Assembly (NCBI GenBank): GCA_944389345.1
Contig: CALXMA010000005.1
Span: 1-59,926 of the forward strand
Length of the DNA stretch: 59,926 nt
Direction: 5' to 3'
From: an uncultured Alphaproteobacteria bacterium
GTDB taxonomy: Bacteria; Pseudomonadota; Alphaproteobacteria; Rs-D84
In this document: piece by piece, positions 24,484 to 34,882 of the stretch
Layout of the letters: every line of letters begins with the position of its first letter
Position numbering within the stretch: the stretch's first letter is position 1
Program-made: the position numbers and the translations under genes
The notes under the pieces: model-generated
The model's database searches: none
What the model was told of the DNA's origin: nothing
The model's input: only the letters and a program-made list of their open reading frames with translations

Positions 24484-25896
24484 TTATTCCGTATCCGTCT
24501 TGTCCGTGTCCGACGCGTCGTTTTTTTTCTGTTTTGCGGTGGCACGTTCTTGTTCGGATTTCAGGTATGTTTCCAACCAATGATTATCAAAGTTCAATGT
24601 TTTAACATCGCGATTCTTTAATAATTTCTGTTGTAATGGAATGGTTGTTTTTACACCTTCGATAACGAATTCATCCAATGCACGCGTTGCACGCATAATA
24701 CATGCCGGACGCGATTGGGCATGGACAATCAATTTCGCAATCATAGAATCGTATGTCGGCGGAATTGTGTATCCAGTGTAAACCGCGCTGTCCACGCGAA
24801 CCCCCAGACCACCCGATGGCGCATATAATGTAATCTTGCCGGGATTCGGGATAAAGTTTTCCGGATCTTCGGCATTGATACGAAATTCAATCGCATGACC
24901 ATGTGGGACAACGTTTGATTGCGTGTATCCCAATTTTTCGCCGGCCGCGACACGTATTTGTTCACGCACCAAATCAACACCGTATACCATTTCCGTCACA
25001 GGGTGTTCCACCTGTAATCTGGTGTTCATTTCCAAGAAATAGAATTTCCCGTCTTCGAACATAAATTCAAATGTCCCGGCATTAACATAGCCCATTTTCT
25101 TGGCGGCGTTTTTACAAATTTCTATCATATCGTCGCGCTGTTTCTGGGTCAGAATCGCCGCGGGGCATTCTTCCATAACCTTTTGGTTTTTGCGTTGCAA
25201 TGAACAATCACGTTCACCAAAGATTACAACATTTCCATGTTTGTCGCCCAACACCTGGAATTCAATATGACGCGGGTGCAACAGCAATTTTTCCATATAC
25301 AGCGTATCATCACCAAAACCGGACTTTGCCTCGTTCTTGGTCATCTGGAACGCTTCGGCCATTTGATCGGCAGACAATACCGGACGAATACCACGCCCAC
25401 CACCACCGGCGGCGGCCTTTAACATAACGGGATATCCGATTTTTTCCGCCCATGCGTACGCATCTTCCAGTGTATCAACAGCGCCATCAGACCCGGGCAC
25501 CACCGGCAGACCACATTTTATAGCGGTCTGTTTGGCATTAACCTTGTCCCCCATTTTTTCAATCATCTGGGCAGACGGGCCAATCCATATCAACCCATGC
25601 TGTTCAACCTTTTGCGCGAAATCCGCGCGTTCGGATAAAAATCCATAGCCCGGGTGAATTGCATCCGCATTTGTCAGCAACGCCGCCGTCAAAATCGCGG
25701 ATTCGTTCAGATAAGAATCCTTGGACGGGCCGGGACCAATACATACAGATTCGTCCGCCAATTGAACATGCATTGCATTTTTATCAACGGTTGAATATAC
25801 CGCAACCGTACGAATACCCATGTCGCGACACGCACGAATAATACGCAGTGCGATTTCGCCACGATTGGCAATTAAAACTTTCTTTATTTGAGACAT
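24484..25896 (-). CDS. accC: Acetyl-CoA carboxylase biotin carboxylase subunit
   Basis: AccC carboxylates the biotin on AccB using ATP and bicarbonate, the first step of fatty acid synthesis. The 470-residue enzyme starts MSQIKKVLIANRGEIALRIIRA and has the ATP-grasp glycine loop AAAGGGGRGI, FGERDCSLQRKNQKV, the catalytic EMNTRLQVEHPVTE and the C-terminal domain. It carries a 20-residue hydrophilic tail (about residues 447-470) beyond the usual end. Lies 12 bases after accB. Confidence 0.97.
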   Translation of the reverse strand: MSQIKKVLIANRGEIALRIIRACRDMGIRTVAVYSTVDKNAMHVQLADESVCIGPGPSKDSYLNESAILTAALLTNADAIHPGYGFLSERADFAQKVEQHGLIWIGPSAQMIEKMGDKVNAKQTAIKCGLPVVPGSDGAVDTLEDAYAWAEKIGYPVMLKAAAGGGGRGIRPVLSADQMAEAFQMTKNEAKSGFGDDTLYMEKLLLHPRHIEFQVLGDKHGNVVIFGERDCSLQRKNQKVMEECPAAILTQKQRDDMIEICKNAAKKMGYVNAGTFEFMFEDGKFYFLEMNTRLQVEHPVTEMVYGVDLVREQIRVAAGEKLGYTQSNVVPHGHAIEFRINAEDPENFIPNPGKITLYAPSGGLGVRVDSAVYTGYTIPPTYDSMIAKLIVHAQSRPACIMRATRALDEFVIEGVKTTIPLQQKLLKNRDVKTLNFDNHWLETYLKSEQERATAKQKKNDASDTDKTDTE

Positions 25897-25908
25897 TGTT
25901 CAGTGCGC

Positions 25909-26361
25909 TTATTCAATAACAATTATCGGTTGATCGAATTCAACGGCCTGGCCATCGGAAACCAAAATTTCTTTGACAACACCGTCTTTGTCAGATTTTA
26001 TCGGATTAAAGGTTTTCATCGCCTCTATCAATGCGACGGTATCACCAACCTTAATCTGGGCGCCCACAGACGTAAATGGCTTTGCACCAGGTTCTGGGGC
26101 CAAATATGCAACACCAACCATCGGCGATTTTAATGCATATCCACTGGTCTGGCCGGCATCGTCGGCCGGTTCACTGGTCGTGTTTTTGGATTCAGATGCC
26201 ACAGGGAAGTTGGGCATCGCAACGGCCGTGGCCTGTTGCTTGGACAAATGAATATGTTTGCGATACACGCCAAATAAAAACTGGCGTTCCAGTTCCAATT
26301 CTGTAATTCCCATTTCATCCATTATCTTTGACATAGATTCAACGGTTGCACGAAATGACAT
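25909..26361 (-). CDS. accB: Biotin carboxyl carrier protein of acetyl-CoA carboxylase
   Basis: The 150-residue protein has an N-terminal helical region, an Ala/Pro/Thr linker, and a C-terminal biotinyl domain with EAMKTFNPI; Lys116, 34 residues from the end, is the expected biotinylation site. The variant EAMKTFN instead of EAMKLMN is seen in some alphas. Cotranscribed with accC from a promoter at 26428-26455. Confidence 0.95.
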   Translation of the reverse strand: MSFRATVESMSKIMDEMGITELELERQFLFGVYRKHIHLSKQQATAVAMPNFPVASESKNTTSEPADDAGQTSGYALKSPMVGVAYLAPEPGAKPFTSVGAQIKVGDTVALIEAMKTFNPIKSDKDGVVKEILVSDGQAVEFDQPIIVIE

Positions 26362-26427
26362 TTTCTATCCTTTATCTAATAATTCTTTGACTGGTACAAG
26401 TATAATTTTTGTCCCAGTGTGCCCCAA

Positions 26428-26455
26428 ATTTTACCACAATCCACGCGTATGTCAA
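26428..26455 (-). promoter_or_regulatory. Promoter of accBC
   Basis: On the minus strand a consensus TTGACA (26450-26455), 16-base spacer and TAAAAT (26428-26433). The -35 overlaps the last codons of yidD. The leader is about 60 bases and has AAAGGA before accB. Confidence 0.7.
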
Positions 26456-26706
26456 GGGACCGGGTCATAACCAAACCCGCCACCCGGCCGACACCGCAAT
26501 ATACGGCGCATTCCCATGATTGCGCCACGTAGCAAACCATATTTCTGGATTGCGGTTGCGGTATATTCACTGCACGTGGGGATAAACCGGCATGTGGCGC
26601 GCCCGCCAATGTACGGCGATATGGCCCGCTGGTACAGGTGTATCATACCAATTGCAACATGGCGCGGTATGGATGTGATTTTATTTTTTCTTGCGGGATT
26701 TTTCAT
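26452..26706 (-). CDS. yidD: Membrane protein insertion efficiency factor YidD
   Basis: The 84-residue product has the YidD signature: IHLYQRAISPYIGGRATCRFIPTC split over residues 23-46, SEYTATAIQKYG and the C-terminal RCRPGGGFGYDPVP. YidD is a small amphipathic membrane-associated protein helping YidC-dependent insertion. It overlaps rnpA by 26 bases. The usual rpmH upstream and yidC downstream are missing; accBC follow instead. Confidence 0.92.
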   Translation of the reverse strand: MKNPARKNKITSIPRHVAIGMIHLYQRAISPYIGGRATCRFIPTCSEYTATAIQKYGLLRGAIMGMRRILRCRPGGGFGYDPVP

Positions 26707-27034
26707 ACGTTCTTTTTATGTAATGTAATGCCTTTTTCATGGCCGTACGCCCATCTGTACGCCCAGAAAACAACAGCGGTCGGCGCGCAATAAATACATA
26801 GTCCAGGTCATTACACATCTGGTTTTCATTAAACCGAATCCAATCACGCAACATACGCTTGGCACGGTTTCTGTCCACGGCCAATTTGAATGTTTTTTTT
26901 GTCACAATCAGTCCATATCGGGCATCATCACCGAACCGTGCAGGGCGCGCCCGTACAAAAAACATCGCGCAACGCGCGTTAAAATCATCGGGGCCAACTA
27001 AAAAATCATCATGCTTCTTTATAGTGTTTCTCAT
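26681..27034 (-). CDS. rnpA: Ribonuclease P protein component
   Basis: RnpA assists RNase P RNA in 5' tRNA processing. The 117-residue product has the RNR box VDRNRAKRMLRDWIR, preceded by RYGLIVTKKTFKLA. rpmH does not precede it. The start ATG (27034) lies 7 bases after an extended -10 element and has no Shine-Dalgarno, suggesting a leaderless message. Divergent from mreB. Confidence 0.92.
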   Translation of the reverse strand: MRNTIKKHDDFLVGPDDFNARCAMFFVRARPARFGDDARYGLIVTKKTFKLAVDRNRAKRMLRDWIRFNENQMCNDLDYVFIARRPLLFSGRTDGRTAMKKALHYIKRTYEKSRKKK

Positions 27035-27041
27035 ACGGCCT

Positions 27042-27050
27042 ATAATACCA
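27042..27050 (-). promoter_or_regulatory. Extended -10 promoter of rnpA
   Basis: TGG followed by TATTAT on the minus strand (27050 to 27042) makes an extended -10, seven bases before the ATG. The -35 region is weak, as is usual with extended -10 promoters. Confidence 0.5.
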
Positions 27051-27097
27051 TATTATATTAATAAGCAAATAAAAAAGCATTTTTAGTGTGCGCGTGC

Positions 27098-28208
<1,111 letters not shown>

Positions 28209-28212
28209 AAAT

Positions 28213-28235
28213 GCCGGCGAAAGCCGGTGTTTTTT
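28213..28235. terminator. Terminator after mreB
   Basis: TGCCGGC (28212-28218) and GCCGGTG (28223-28229) pair around a GAAA tetraloop, followed by six T. Confidence 0.82.
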
Positions 28236-28422
28236 ATTCCAAACTTTTCATTGAGTGGTGCGTGGAATCAATAAACATTATCAGTTGATAAACTGTGGGT
28301 TTTTGTCGACCAATCAGAATTTGATGATAGCCATTTTCATCGGTATCAAATATAGAATATACAATAAATAACGGCATATTACATTTTTGTCGGATTTGTT
28401 CTATTTCATTACCCAGTGTCAT
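28234..28422 (-). CDS. Small hypothetical protein
   Basis: A 62-residue product beginning MTLGNEIEQIRQKCNMPLF, with a hydrophobic strand region (FIVYSIFDTDENGYHQIL) and no signal peptide. The ATG at 28422 has GGGGG four bases upstream, better than a more distal ATG in frame. No family recognised. Convergent with mreB and adjacent to a structured RNA element. Confidence 0.5.
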   Translation of the reverse strand: MTLGNEIEQIRQKCNMPLFIVYSIFDTDENGYHQILIGRQKPTVYQLIMFIDSTHHSMKSLE

Positions 28423-28447
28423 TTTACCCCCGATATTCAAAAATAAA

Positions 28448-28554
28448 ACCACCGAAAAAAATTCAGGTGGTTGGAGGTTCACAACAATTGTCAAGAATTG
28501 CGACTTTTATTCAATATATTTAAAGTCCCTCCAACCGGGGGTTGGAGTTTTTTT
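28448..28554 (+). promoter_or_regulatory. Candidate RNA attenuator with competing hairpins
   Basis: Three mutually exclusive pairings are visible on the plus strand: ACCACC/GGTGGT (28448-28453 with 28466-28471), GGTTGGAGG/CCTCCAACC (28469-28477 with 28528-28536), and the terminator stem CTCCAACC/GGTTGGAG (28529-28536 with 28540-28547) followed by seven T. The middle pairing would block the terminator. GGAGG at 28473-28477 could also act as a Shine-Dalgarno for an 11-codon frame starting TTG 28488. What it controls is unclear: tRNA-Val and metG lie downstream. Confidence 0.5.
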
Positions 28555-28642
28555 CGTCCCTGCGGACGCTTGCTAATGGATTAGATGTATCCAGTGGCAG
28601 AACACCTGCCACGGGAATTATTATAGTCGGCACAAAATAATA

Positions 28643-28670
28643 TTGCAATCTGAAATTTGTTTGATATAAT
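28643..28670 (+). promoter_or_regulatory. Promoter of tRNA-Val(GAC)
   Basis: TTGCAA (28643-28648), 16-base spacer, consensus TATAAT (28665-28670), 13 bases before the tRNA. Confidence 0.65.
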
Positions 28671-28683
28671 TTGTGCGATTTTT

Positions 28684-28760
28684 GGGTGGTTAGCTCAGTT
28701 GGTTAGAGCGTTACGTTGACATCGTAAAGGTCGTTGGTTCGAGTCCAATACCACCCACCA
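28684..28760 (+). tRNA. tRNA-Val(GAC)
   Basis: Acceptor GGGTGGT/ACCACCC, D arm, anticodon stem TTACG/CGTAA with loop TTGACAT (anticodon GAC), T arm, discriminator A and encoded CCA. Second valine tRNA in the window, complementing the UAC isoacceptor at the left edge. Confidence 0.96.
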
Positions 28761-28895
28761 CGCTTCGCGGAACGCTTCGGGTGGCAGGCCACCAAACCGC
28801 AAAATGCTTTGTATGGCGTAATGGTAAAAAATTAAAGTTATAAAGAATAATGCGAATGTACAATTAATCTTAATCAAAAATTCTGACGGGATTCG

Positions 28896-28926
28896 TGGGC
28901 GCCCCGTTGGGTGCCCATATATTTTT
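28896..28926 (+). terminator. Terminator upstream of metG
   Basis: TGGGCGCCC (28896-28904), loop CGTT, GGGTGCCCA (28909-28917), followed by TATATTTTTA. It ends the tRNA-Val transcript, or attenuates metG if metG starts further upstream. Confidence 0.65.
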
Positions 28927-28944
28927 ACAAAAAAGGGCATTAAT

Positions 28945-30951
28945 ATGACGACCAATAAAAAACAAAAATATTTAATCACATCTGCGTTGCCGTATGTAAA
29001 TGGTGATTTGCACCTGGGGCATTTGGTTGGGTGTTGGTTGCCATCTGATGTATATGCACGTTTCTGTCGCGCACGTGGACGCGATGTGTTATATGTATGT
29101 GGCGCGGATGAGCATGGAACACCATCTATTGTTGGCGCCATGAAAGAAAATATGCCCATTTTAGAATATACTAATAAATATTATGAAAAGCATCTGCGGG
29201 CGGTGCGCGATTTCAATCTGTCGTTCGATTTATACGGGCGTACGCATACGGAATTACAGGAAAAATTGGTCCAAGATTTATTTACACGTTTGGATGCATT
29301 GGGACTGATCGAAGAACGCGAAACACTGCAACCTTTTTCCGTTGATGACAATATGTTTTTGGCCGACCGGCAATTAGAAGGAACATGTCCAAAATGCGGA
29401 TATGAACATGCGCGTGGCGACCAATGTGATAATTGCAGTTCTACGTACGACGCATCCGAATTAATTAATCCGCGCAGTACGATTTCTGGCAGTACAAATA
29501 TAGAAATGCGCCCAACAAAGAACTTGTTTTTCTTGGCGTCCCGTGTCCAGGATACTTGGCATGAATGGTTGCATGTGCATGCACCAAAGTGGTCAAAAAC
29601 CGCATCGGCAATTGCACGCGGTTGGGCGAACGACGAACTGCGCGATACGTCCATTACACGCGATTTAGTGTGGGGGATTCCCGTTAATAAACCAGGATAT
29701 GAAGACAAGGTTTTCTATGTTTGGTTTGATGCACCGTGGGGATATGTTTCTATATCCCAGGCCGCAACCGATGATTGGGCGTCTTGGTGGAAAAATGACG
29801 ATACGTACTATGCACAATTTATGGGTAAAGACAATGTAAAATTCCATGCCGTATTTTTCCCAGAACAACAGTTGGCGATGAACGATAATTGGAAAACTGT
29901 TGATATGCTGAAATCCATGAATTTCCTGAATTTCGAAGGTGGTAAATTTTCTAAATCACAAAATCGTGGTGTGTTCTTGGAAGACGCGATTTCTATCGCA
30001 CCCGCGGATGCATGGCGTTATGCGTTGATGGCGTCGGCCCCAGAAACAGATGATACTAATTTTACATTTGAACGTTTTGCCGATATTGTAAACAAAGACC
30101 TGAACGGTATGTTGGGGAACTTTGTTTCGCGCGTTTGCAAATTAACAAACAAAAACTTTGGCGATGTTGTACCAAACGCCGGTGCACGCGATATCGATTT
30201 AGAAAAACAAATAAATGAAAAGTTATGCGAATTGACCGATGCGTTGGATGCGTGCGAATTCCGCAATGCGATTGTTGCGTTGCGTTCACTGTACGCAATC
30301 GGAAATGAATATATGACAGTGCGTGAACCATGGACATTGGTAAAAAATGGCGATATGGATTCTGCCGGTGCGGTATTAAATCAATGTTTCCAATTGATTG
30401 ATTTATATGCACGCGTATCCGCGCCGTTCATACCGGGGGCGGCCGAAAAAATGCGCAGTGTGTTTGTGGATTCTGAATTGGATTTGTCTTGGCCGGATAA
30501 ATACGCGCCACGCATCGCAGATGGCGCAAAATTCGCCGTGCCAGAAAATCTGTTTTCGCGTATTGATGATGAAACGGTTGCAAAATTAACAGAACAATAT
30601 GCACCAAAAACAGATAATGTTCCCCGGCCAATCATTGCAAAAATAGTTGCGGTAAAAAATCACCCGACACGCGACGATTTGCATATTTTAACTGTGGATG
30701 ATGGTGTAAATCACGCGTTACAAATCGTATGTGGCGCGCCAAATGTACGTGCGGGCTTGGTTGGTGTTTTGGCACCAATTGGTGCAATACTGCCGGGACA
30801 AAAGAAACCAATTACCCAGCGCACGGTTGCAGGCGTTGAATCATATGGCATGATGTGCAGTGGCGCCGAAATCGGCGCGGGCGATGATGCGGACAATATC
30901 ATCGAAATGGATAATGATGCAAAAATCGGCACAGAATATACAGTAAAATGA
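28945..30951 (+). CDS. metG: Methionyl-tRNA synthetase
   Basis: MetRS charges tRNA-Met. The 668-residue enzyme has a HIGH-type motif HLGHL (residues 23-27), a zinc knuckle CPKCGYEHARGDQCDNC near residue 147, a KFSKS form of the KMSKS loop near 334, and a fused C-terminal EMAP/Trbp111 tRNA-binding domain (HPTRDDLHILTVDDG, IVCGAPNVRAGLVGV). AAGGGC precedes the ATG. It overlaps queH by four bases (ATGA). Confidence 0.97.
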   Translation: MTTNKKQKYLITSALPYVNGDLHLGHLVGCWLPSDVYARFCRARGRDVLYVCGADEHGTPSIVGAMKENMPILEYTNKYYEKHLRAVRDFNLSFDLYGRTHTELQEKLVQDLFTRLDALGLIEERETLQPFSVDDNMFLADRQLEGTCPKCGYEHARGDQCDNCSSTYDASELINPRSTISGSTNIEMRPTKNLFFLASRVQDTWHEWLHVHAPKWSKTASAIARGWANDELRDTSITRDLVWGIPVNKPGYEDKVFYVWFDAPWGYVSISQAATDDWASWWKNDDTYYAQFMGKDNVKFHAVFFPEQQLAMNDNWKTVDMLKSMNFLNFEGGKFSKSQNRGVFLEDAISIAPADAWRYALMASAPETDDTNFTFERFADIVNKDLNGMLGNFVSRVCKLTNKNFGDVVPNAGARDIDLEKQINEKLCELTDALDACEFRNAIVALRSLYAIGNEYMTVREPWTLVKNGDMDSAGAVLNQCFQLIDLYARVSAPFIPGAAEKMRSVFVDSELDLSWPDKYAPRIADGAKFAVPENLFSRIDDETVAKLTEQYAPKTDNVPRPIIAKIVAVKNHPTRDDLHILTVDDGVNHALQIVCGAPNVRAGLVGVLAPIGAILPGQKKPITQRTVAGVESYGMMCSGAEIGAGDDADNIIEMDNDAKIGTEYTVK

Positions 30952-31517
30952 AACTGGTGTTAATGTCTTGCTGTGCACCGTGCAGTGCGGGTGCAATAAA
31001 ACAACTGGCCGACCGGCAAATATCGGGGGTGGATGATTTTATTGTTTTGTTCTTTAACCCGAACATATTTCCGGCCACCGAATACGATAAACGTTTGGCC
31101 GAACAAATACGGTATTGTGAAAAATTAGGTGTGAAATACGCAATTGGCGAATATGACCATGGCGCATGGCGCGATGCCGTACGTGGTCTGGAAGACGCCC
31201 CAGAACGTGGCGCACGTTGCAGTATTTGTTTTCAATTTCGCTTTGCATATGCGCGCCGGTGGGCCGCGGAACACGGATATGATGCGGTGTCGTCTGTATT
31301 CGGTGTATCGCGACACAAAGACCAGATTCAGGTCGATAATGCCGGAAACGCCGCCCTGGGCGTGCAATATATTCCGATAAAATGGGACGAAAAACTGCGG
31401 TGCGATATTAATCGTGCATCTGATTTTTATCGGCAAAAATATTGCGGTTGCGAATTTTCTATGCGTCGCGACGCCGATAAAGTACAAAACACTGATAAAA
31501 TTGTGTCCGTCAGATAG
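30948..31517 (+). CDS. queH: Epoxyqueuosine reductase QueH
   Basis: QueH performs the last step of queuosine biosynthesis on tRNA. The 189-residue protein has the diagnostic cysteine pairs: MSCCAPCSAG at residues 6-15, ARCSICFQFRFAYARRWA in the middle and YCGCEFSM near the end, which bind an Fe-S cluster and a second metal. FNPNIFPATEYDKR is also typical. It replaces the cobalamin-dependent QueG. Translationally coupled to metG. Confidence 0.92.
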   Translation: MKLVLMSCCAPCSAGAIKQLADRQISGVDDFIVLFFNPNIFPATEYDKRLAEQIRYCEKLGVKYAIGEYDHGAWRDAVRGLEDAPERGARCSICFQFRFAYARRWAAEHGYDAVSSVFGVSRHKDQIQVDNAGNAALGVQYIPIKWDEKLRCDINRASDFYRQKYCGCEFSMRRDADKVQNTDKIVSVR

Positions 31518-31520
31518 TAT

Positions 31521-31549
31521 TTGCGCACGGCGCTTTTCAATTCTATAAT
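31521..31549 (+). promoter_or_regulatory. Promoter of fabD-fabG-mnmG
   Basis: TTGCGC (31521-31526), 17-base spacer, consensus TATAAT (31544-31549); predicted start near 31556, then AAAGGAG and the fabD ATG. Confidence 0.65.
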
Positions 31550-31574
31550 TATCCCGATTATAAAAGGAGTATAT

Positions 31575-32465
31575 ATGTCATCTGTGTTCGAAACATCGAT
31601 ACTGGTTTTCCCAGGCCAGGGTTCCCAGGCCGTTGGTATGGGTAAAGATTTATACGATAATAATCCAGACGCACGCGCCGTGTTTGACGAAGTTGATGAT
31701 GCATTGAATCAAAAACTGTCGGATATAATATTTAATGGGCCAATGGAAGAATTGACACTGACCGCGAATGTGCAACCCGCAATTATGGCCGTGTCCATTG
31801 CTATGTTGCGTGCATCGGGTGTAAAATTAACCAAGTATGTCGCAGGACACAGTTTGGGTGAATATACCGCATTGTGTGCGGCCGGGGCGTTGTCGGTTGG
31901 TGATACGGCCCGATTGTTGCGTCTGCGTGGGGATGCAATGCAACGCGCGGTTCCAGTTGGTGCGGGATTGACCGCGGTAATACTGGGGTTGGATATTGAA
32001 AAAGTGCGCGAAATTTGTGCACAGACCGATTGCGATGTTGCAAATGATAATTCCCCGGGCCAGGTGGTTGTTTCTGGGGCACGCGATATTGTGGAAAAGA
32101 CACTGGAACTGGCCAAAACGGCGGGCGCAAAACGCGCGATGCCGTTGGCATTATCTGTGCCCGTGCATTGCAGAATCCAGGCGCCGGCCGCAGATGAAAT
32201 GCGCAACGCATTGGAAAAAATTGAAATAAAAGCCCCCCAGGCTATTTTGATTTCTAATAAAACAGCCATGCCTATGACCGACCCGGCCGAAATAAAAGAC
32301 GCGTTGGTATATCAAATTACACATGGTGTACATTGGCGTGAATCTGTATTAAAAATGCATGAATTGGGAATAACCGAGACAATCGAAGTTGGACCAGGTG
32401 CGGTACTGACCGGGTTAACACCACGTATTTGTTCAGATATGACATCAAAAAAATTGGAGATATAA
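31575..32465 (+). CDS. fabD: Malonyl-CoA:ACP transacylase
   Basis: FabD transfers malonyl from CoA to ACP. The 296-residue enzyme has VFPGQGSQAVGMG, the nucleophile elbow GHSLGEYTA (Ser about residue 92) and SVPVHCRIQAPA with the catalytic His. ATG 31575 has AAAGGAG upstream; the open frame 18 codons further up lies inside the promoter. fabG follows one base after the stop; fabH, plsX and acpP are not in the window. Confidence 0.96.
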   Translation: MSSVFETSILVFPGQGSQAVGMGKDLYDNNPDARAVFDEVDDALNQKLSDIIFNGPMEELTLTANVQPAIMAVSIAMLRASGVKLTKYVAGHSLGEYTALCAAGALSVGDTARLLRLRGDAMQRAVPVGAGLTAVILGLDIEKVREICAQTDCDVANDNSPGQVVVSGARDIVEKTLELAKTAGAKRAMPLALSVPVHCRIQAPAADEMRNALEKIEIKAPQAILISNKTAMPMTDPAEIKDALVYQITHGVHWRESVLKMHELGITETIEVGPGAVLTGLTPRICSDMTSKKLEI

Positions 32466-32466
32466 A

Positions 32467-33195
32467 ATGTTTGATTTATCAGGTAAAGTCGCATTAATTA
32501 CTGGCGCAACCGGTGGTATCGGTGGCGCAATCGCAAAACGTATGAAAGACGCAGGCGCAACCGTTGTTGTGTCTGGACGCAGTATAGATAAACTGAATAC
32601 CCAGTTTGATGACGCATATATTAAAATTCCGGTTGATTTGGCGTCTGACGGTGGCGCAATTGATTTAGTACAATCTACGATTGATACGGCGGGAAAAATC
32701 GATATCGTCGTGAATAACGCCGGGATTACCAAAGATACATTGTTGATGCGTATGACAGACGACCAATTCGACGATGTTATAAATACTAATCTGCGGTCTT
32801 GTTTCAAAATGTGTCGCGCGGTCATTATGCCTATGATGAAAAATCGCAGTGGACGTATCATCAATATGGCGTCCATTATCGGCGCAATCGGTGGTCCGGG
32901 CCAGGCGAACTATGCGGCGTCCAAGGGTGGTATGATTGCAATGACAAAATCTATTGCGGCCGAGGTTGGATCACGTGGTATCACCGCAAACTGTATTGCA
33001 CCGGGTTTTATCAAAACACCCATGACAGACGTTTTATCCGATGAACTGAAAAAATCATATCTGGCCCAGATTCCTGCGGGACGCTTTGGCGAACCAGACG
33101 ATATTGCAACCGCATGCGTATTCTTGGCATCTGACGAAGCGTCTTATATAAACGGTCAGGTATTGCATATCAATGGTGGTATGGGACGCTTTTAA
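32467..33195 (+). CDS. fabG: 3-oxoacyl-ACP reductase
   Basis: FabG reduces beta-ketoacyl-ACP with NADPH. The 242-residue SDR has the cofactor loop TGATGGIGGAIA, NNAGITKDTL, catalytic YAASK (Tyr149, Lys153) and PGFIKTPMTD. GGAG precedes the ATG. Sits between fabD and mnmG with three-base gaps, so likely one operon. Confidence 0.96.
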   Translation: MFDLSGKVALITGATGGIGGAIAKRMKDAGATVVVSGRSIDKLNTQFDDAYIKIPVDLASDGGAIDLVQSTIDTAGKIDIVVNNAGITKDTLLMRMTDDQFDDVINTNLRSCFKMCRAVIMPMMKNRSGRIINMASIIGAIGGPGQANYAASKGGMIAMTKSIAAEVGSRGITANCIAPGFIKTPMTDVLSDELKKSYLAQIPAGRFGEPDDIATACVFLASDEASYINGQVLHINGGMGRF

Positions 33196-33198
33196 TCT

Positions 33199-34848
33199 AT
33201 GACAGAATTTGACGTTATCGTTATTGGTGGGGGACACGCCGGGATTGAGGCCGCCACGGCCGCGGCCCGGCGTGGTGCACGTACATTATTGTTGACCCAG
33301 CGTGAATATGATTTGGGCGCCATGTCATGTAATCCGTCAATCGGCGGGCCGGGCAAATCACAAATGGTGGCCGAAATTGACGCGATGGGTGGCGTTATGG
33401 GGCGTGCGGCCGATGCGTCTGGGATACATTTTCGTACATTGAACGCGTCACATGGTGCCGCAACCCAGGCATTGCGCGCCCAGATTGACCGCGAATTATA
33501 TCACAACGCAATTGTTAATATTCTGAATGGATATAAAAATCTGACCGTGCAATTTTGTATGGTTAAATCACTGGACATAGAAAAAAAGATTGTTAATGGC
33601 GAATTTTCTGCGCGGGCAATCGTGTTAACAACGGGGACTTTTCTGCGCGGATTGGTCACACGTGGGGCGGAAAAAATCCCATCTGGGCGTATTATGGACG
33701 ATGGCGAATTCCAGGCGCCCGATGTAAATATTTCAGGCGTATTGGCACGGGCCGGTTTTAATATATTACGTCTGAAAACAGGAACACCCGCACGCATTGA
33801 CAAATCATCCATAGATTATTCTGTATGCGAAGTGCAACCAGGCGATGTGCCACACGATTGGTTCAGTGCACCCAACCCAAATAATAACTATGACGCGGTA
33901 TGCTATATAACACATACAACACAAAAAACGCATGACATCATACGCGAAAATATCCGTAATGCACCAATGTATAACGGCGATATTCAGGGAACAGGACCAC
34001 GGTACTGTCCCAGCATCGAAGACAAGGTTATGCGTTTCCCAGAACATACGTCGCATCATGTGTTTCTGGAACCCGAAGGTATAAACAGCAATTTAATTTA
34101 TCCAAATGGTATTTCAACCAGTTTCGGCGCAGATATCCAAGATATATGGATTCGCACAATACCCGGACTGGAAAACGCACATATCGTACGTTATGGGTAC
34201 GCAATTGAATATGATGCAATCGATGCACGCGCATTGCGTGATACACTGGAATCAAAAGATATCCCGGGACTGTTTTTCGCGGGACAAATAAACGGGACAT
34301 CTGGGTATGAAGAAGCCGCCGCCCAGGGCATCGTTGCGGGTGCAAATGCCGCCGCGCGCGCATTGGGACACGCGCCCCTGCAACTGGACAGAACAAATGC
34401 AATGATTGGTGTGTTGATTGATGATATAACAACACTGGGGGTGGACGAACCGTATCGTATGTTTACATCGCGCGCAGAATACAGACTGTCGTTGCGGGCC
34501 GATAATGCAATTGCCCGACTGGGAAATATGGCGGTGGAACTGGGACTGTTAAGTGCGGTGGCGCGTGATGAAAAATATGAATATCGCGCAGATAAAATCC
34601 GCGAAAACGACAAATTCTATGCCGGATATATCCAGCGCAATGAACGTGAAATCGCCGCGTACAGACGTGATGCGGAATTAAAAATACCGTCGCATTTTGA
34701 ATATCGTGGATTACCGGGGCTGACAAATGAACTGGTTGAAAAATTGACCGCGGTGCGCCCGGAAAATATCGCCGACCTGGGGCGCATTCCGGGAATGACA
34801 CCGGCCGGTATTATGGTTGTTTTACGCAAAATAAAATGCGGTAATTAA
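33199..34848 (+). CDS. mnmG: tRNA uridine-5-carboxymethylaminomethyl enzyme MnmG, shortened
   Basis: MnmG (GidA), with MnmE, modifies U34 of several tRNAs. The 549-residue product has the FAD loop [14 protein letters not shown], the conserved cysteine motif [14 protein letters not shown] (Cys44), [18 protein letters not shown] with the second catalytic cysteine, and the C-terminal PGMTPAGI. It is about 70-80 residues shorter than usual; the gap falls in the helical insertion between [12 protein letters not shown] and [12 protein letters not shown]. All catalytic parts remain. rsmG, its classical neighbour, is 20 kb away. Confidence 0.95.
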   Translation: MTEFDVIVIGGGHAGIEAATAAARRGARTLLLTQREYDLGAMSCNPSIGGPGKSQMVAEIDAMGGVMGRAADASGIHFRTLNASHGAATQALRAQIDRELYHNAIVNILNGYKNLTVQFCMVKSLDIEKKIVNGEFSARAIVLTTGTFLRGLVTRGAEKIPSGRIMDDGEFQAPDVNISGVLARAGFNILRLKTGTPARIDKSSIDYSVCEVQPGDVPHDWFSAPNPNNNYDAVCYITHTTQKTHDIIRENIRNAPMYNGDIQGTGPRYCPSIEDKVMRFPEHTSHHVFLEPEGINSNLIYPNGISTSFGADIQDIWIRTIPGLENAHIVRYGYAIEYDAIDARALRDTLESKDIPGLFFAGQINGTSGYEEAAAQGIVAGANAAARALGHAPLQLDRTNAMIGVLIDDITTLGVDEPYRMFTSRAEYRLSLRADNAIARLGNMAVELGLLSAVARDEKYEYRADKIRENDKFYAGYIQRNEREIAAYRRDAELKIPSHFEYRGLPGLTNELVEKLTAVRPENIADLGRIPGMTPAGIMVVLRKIKCGN

Positions 34849-34853
34849 AATAT

Positions 34854-34882
34854 AAAAAACACCGGCAAATACCGGTGTTTTT
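34854..34882 (+). terminator. Terminator after mnmG
   Basis: CACCGG (34860-34865), loop CAAATA, CCGGTG (34872-34877), with A-run before and five T after. A second, weaker CCGG repeat pair with a T-run follows at about 34910-34932. Confidence 0.85.

Noticed and set aside
28695-29159. Minus-strand open frame across tRNA-Val and the metG start
   Set aside because: It runs through a tRNA gene and the metG N-terminus and has no Shine-Dalgarno; its CxxC-like residues arise from the reverse of coding sequence.
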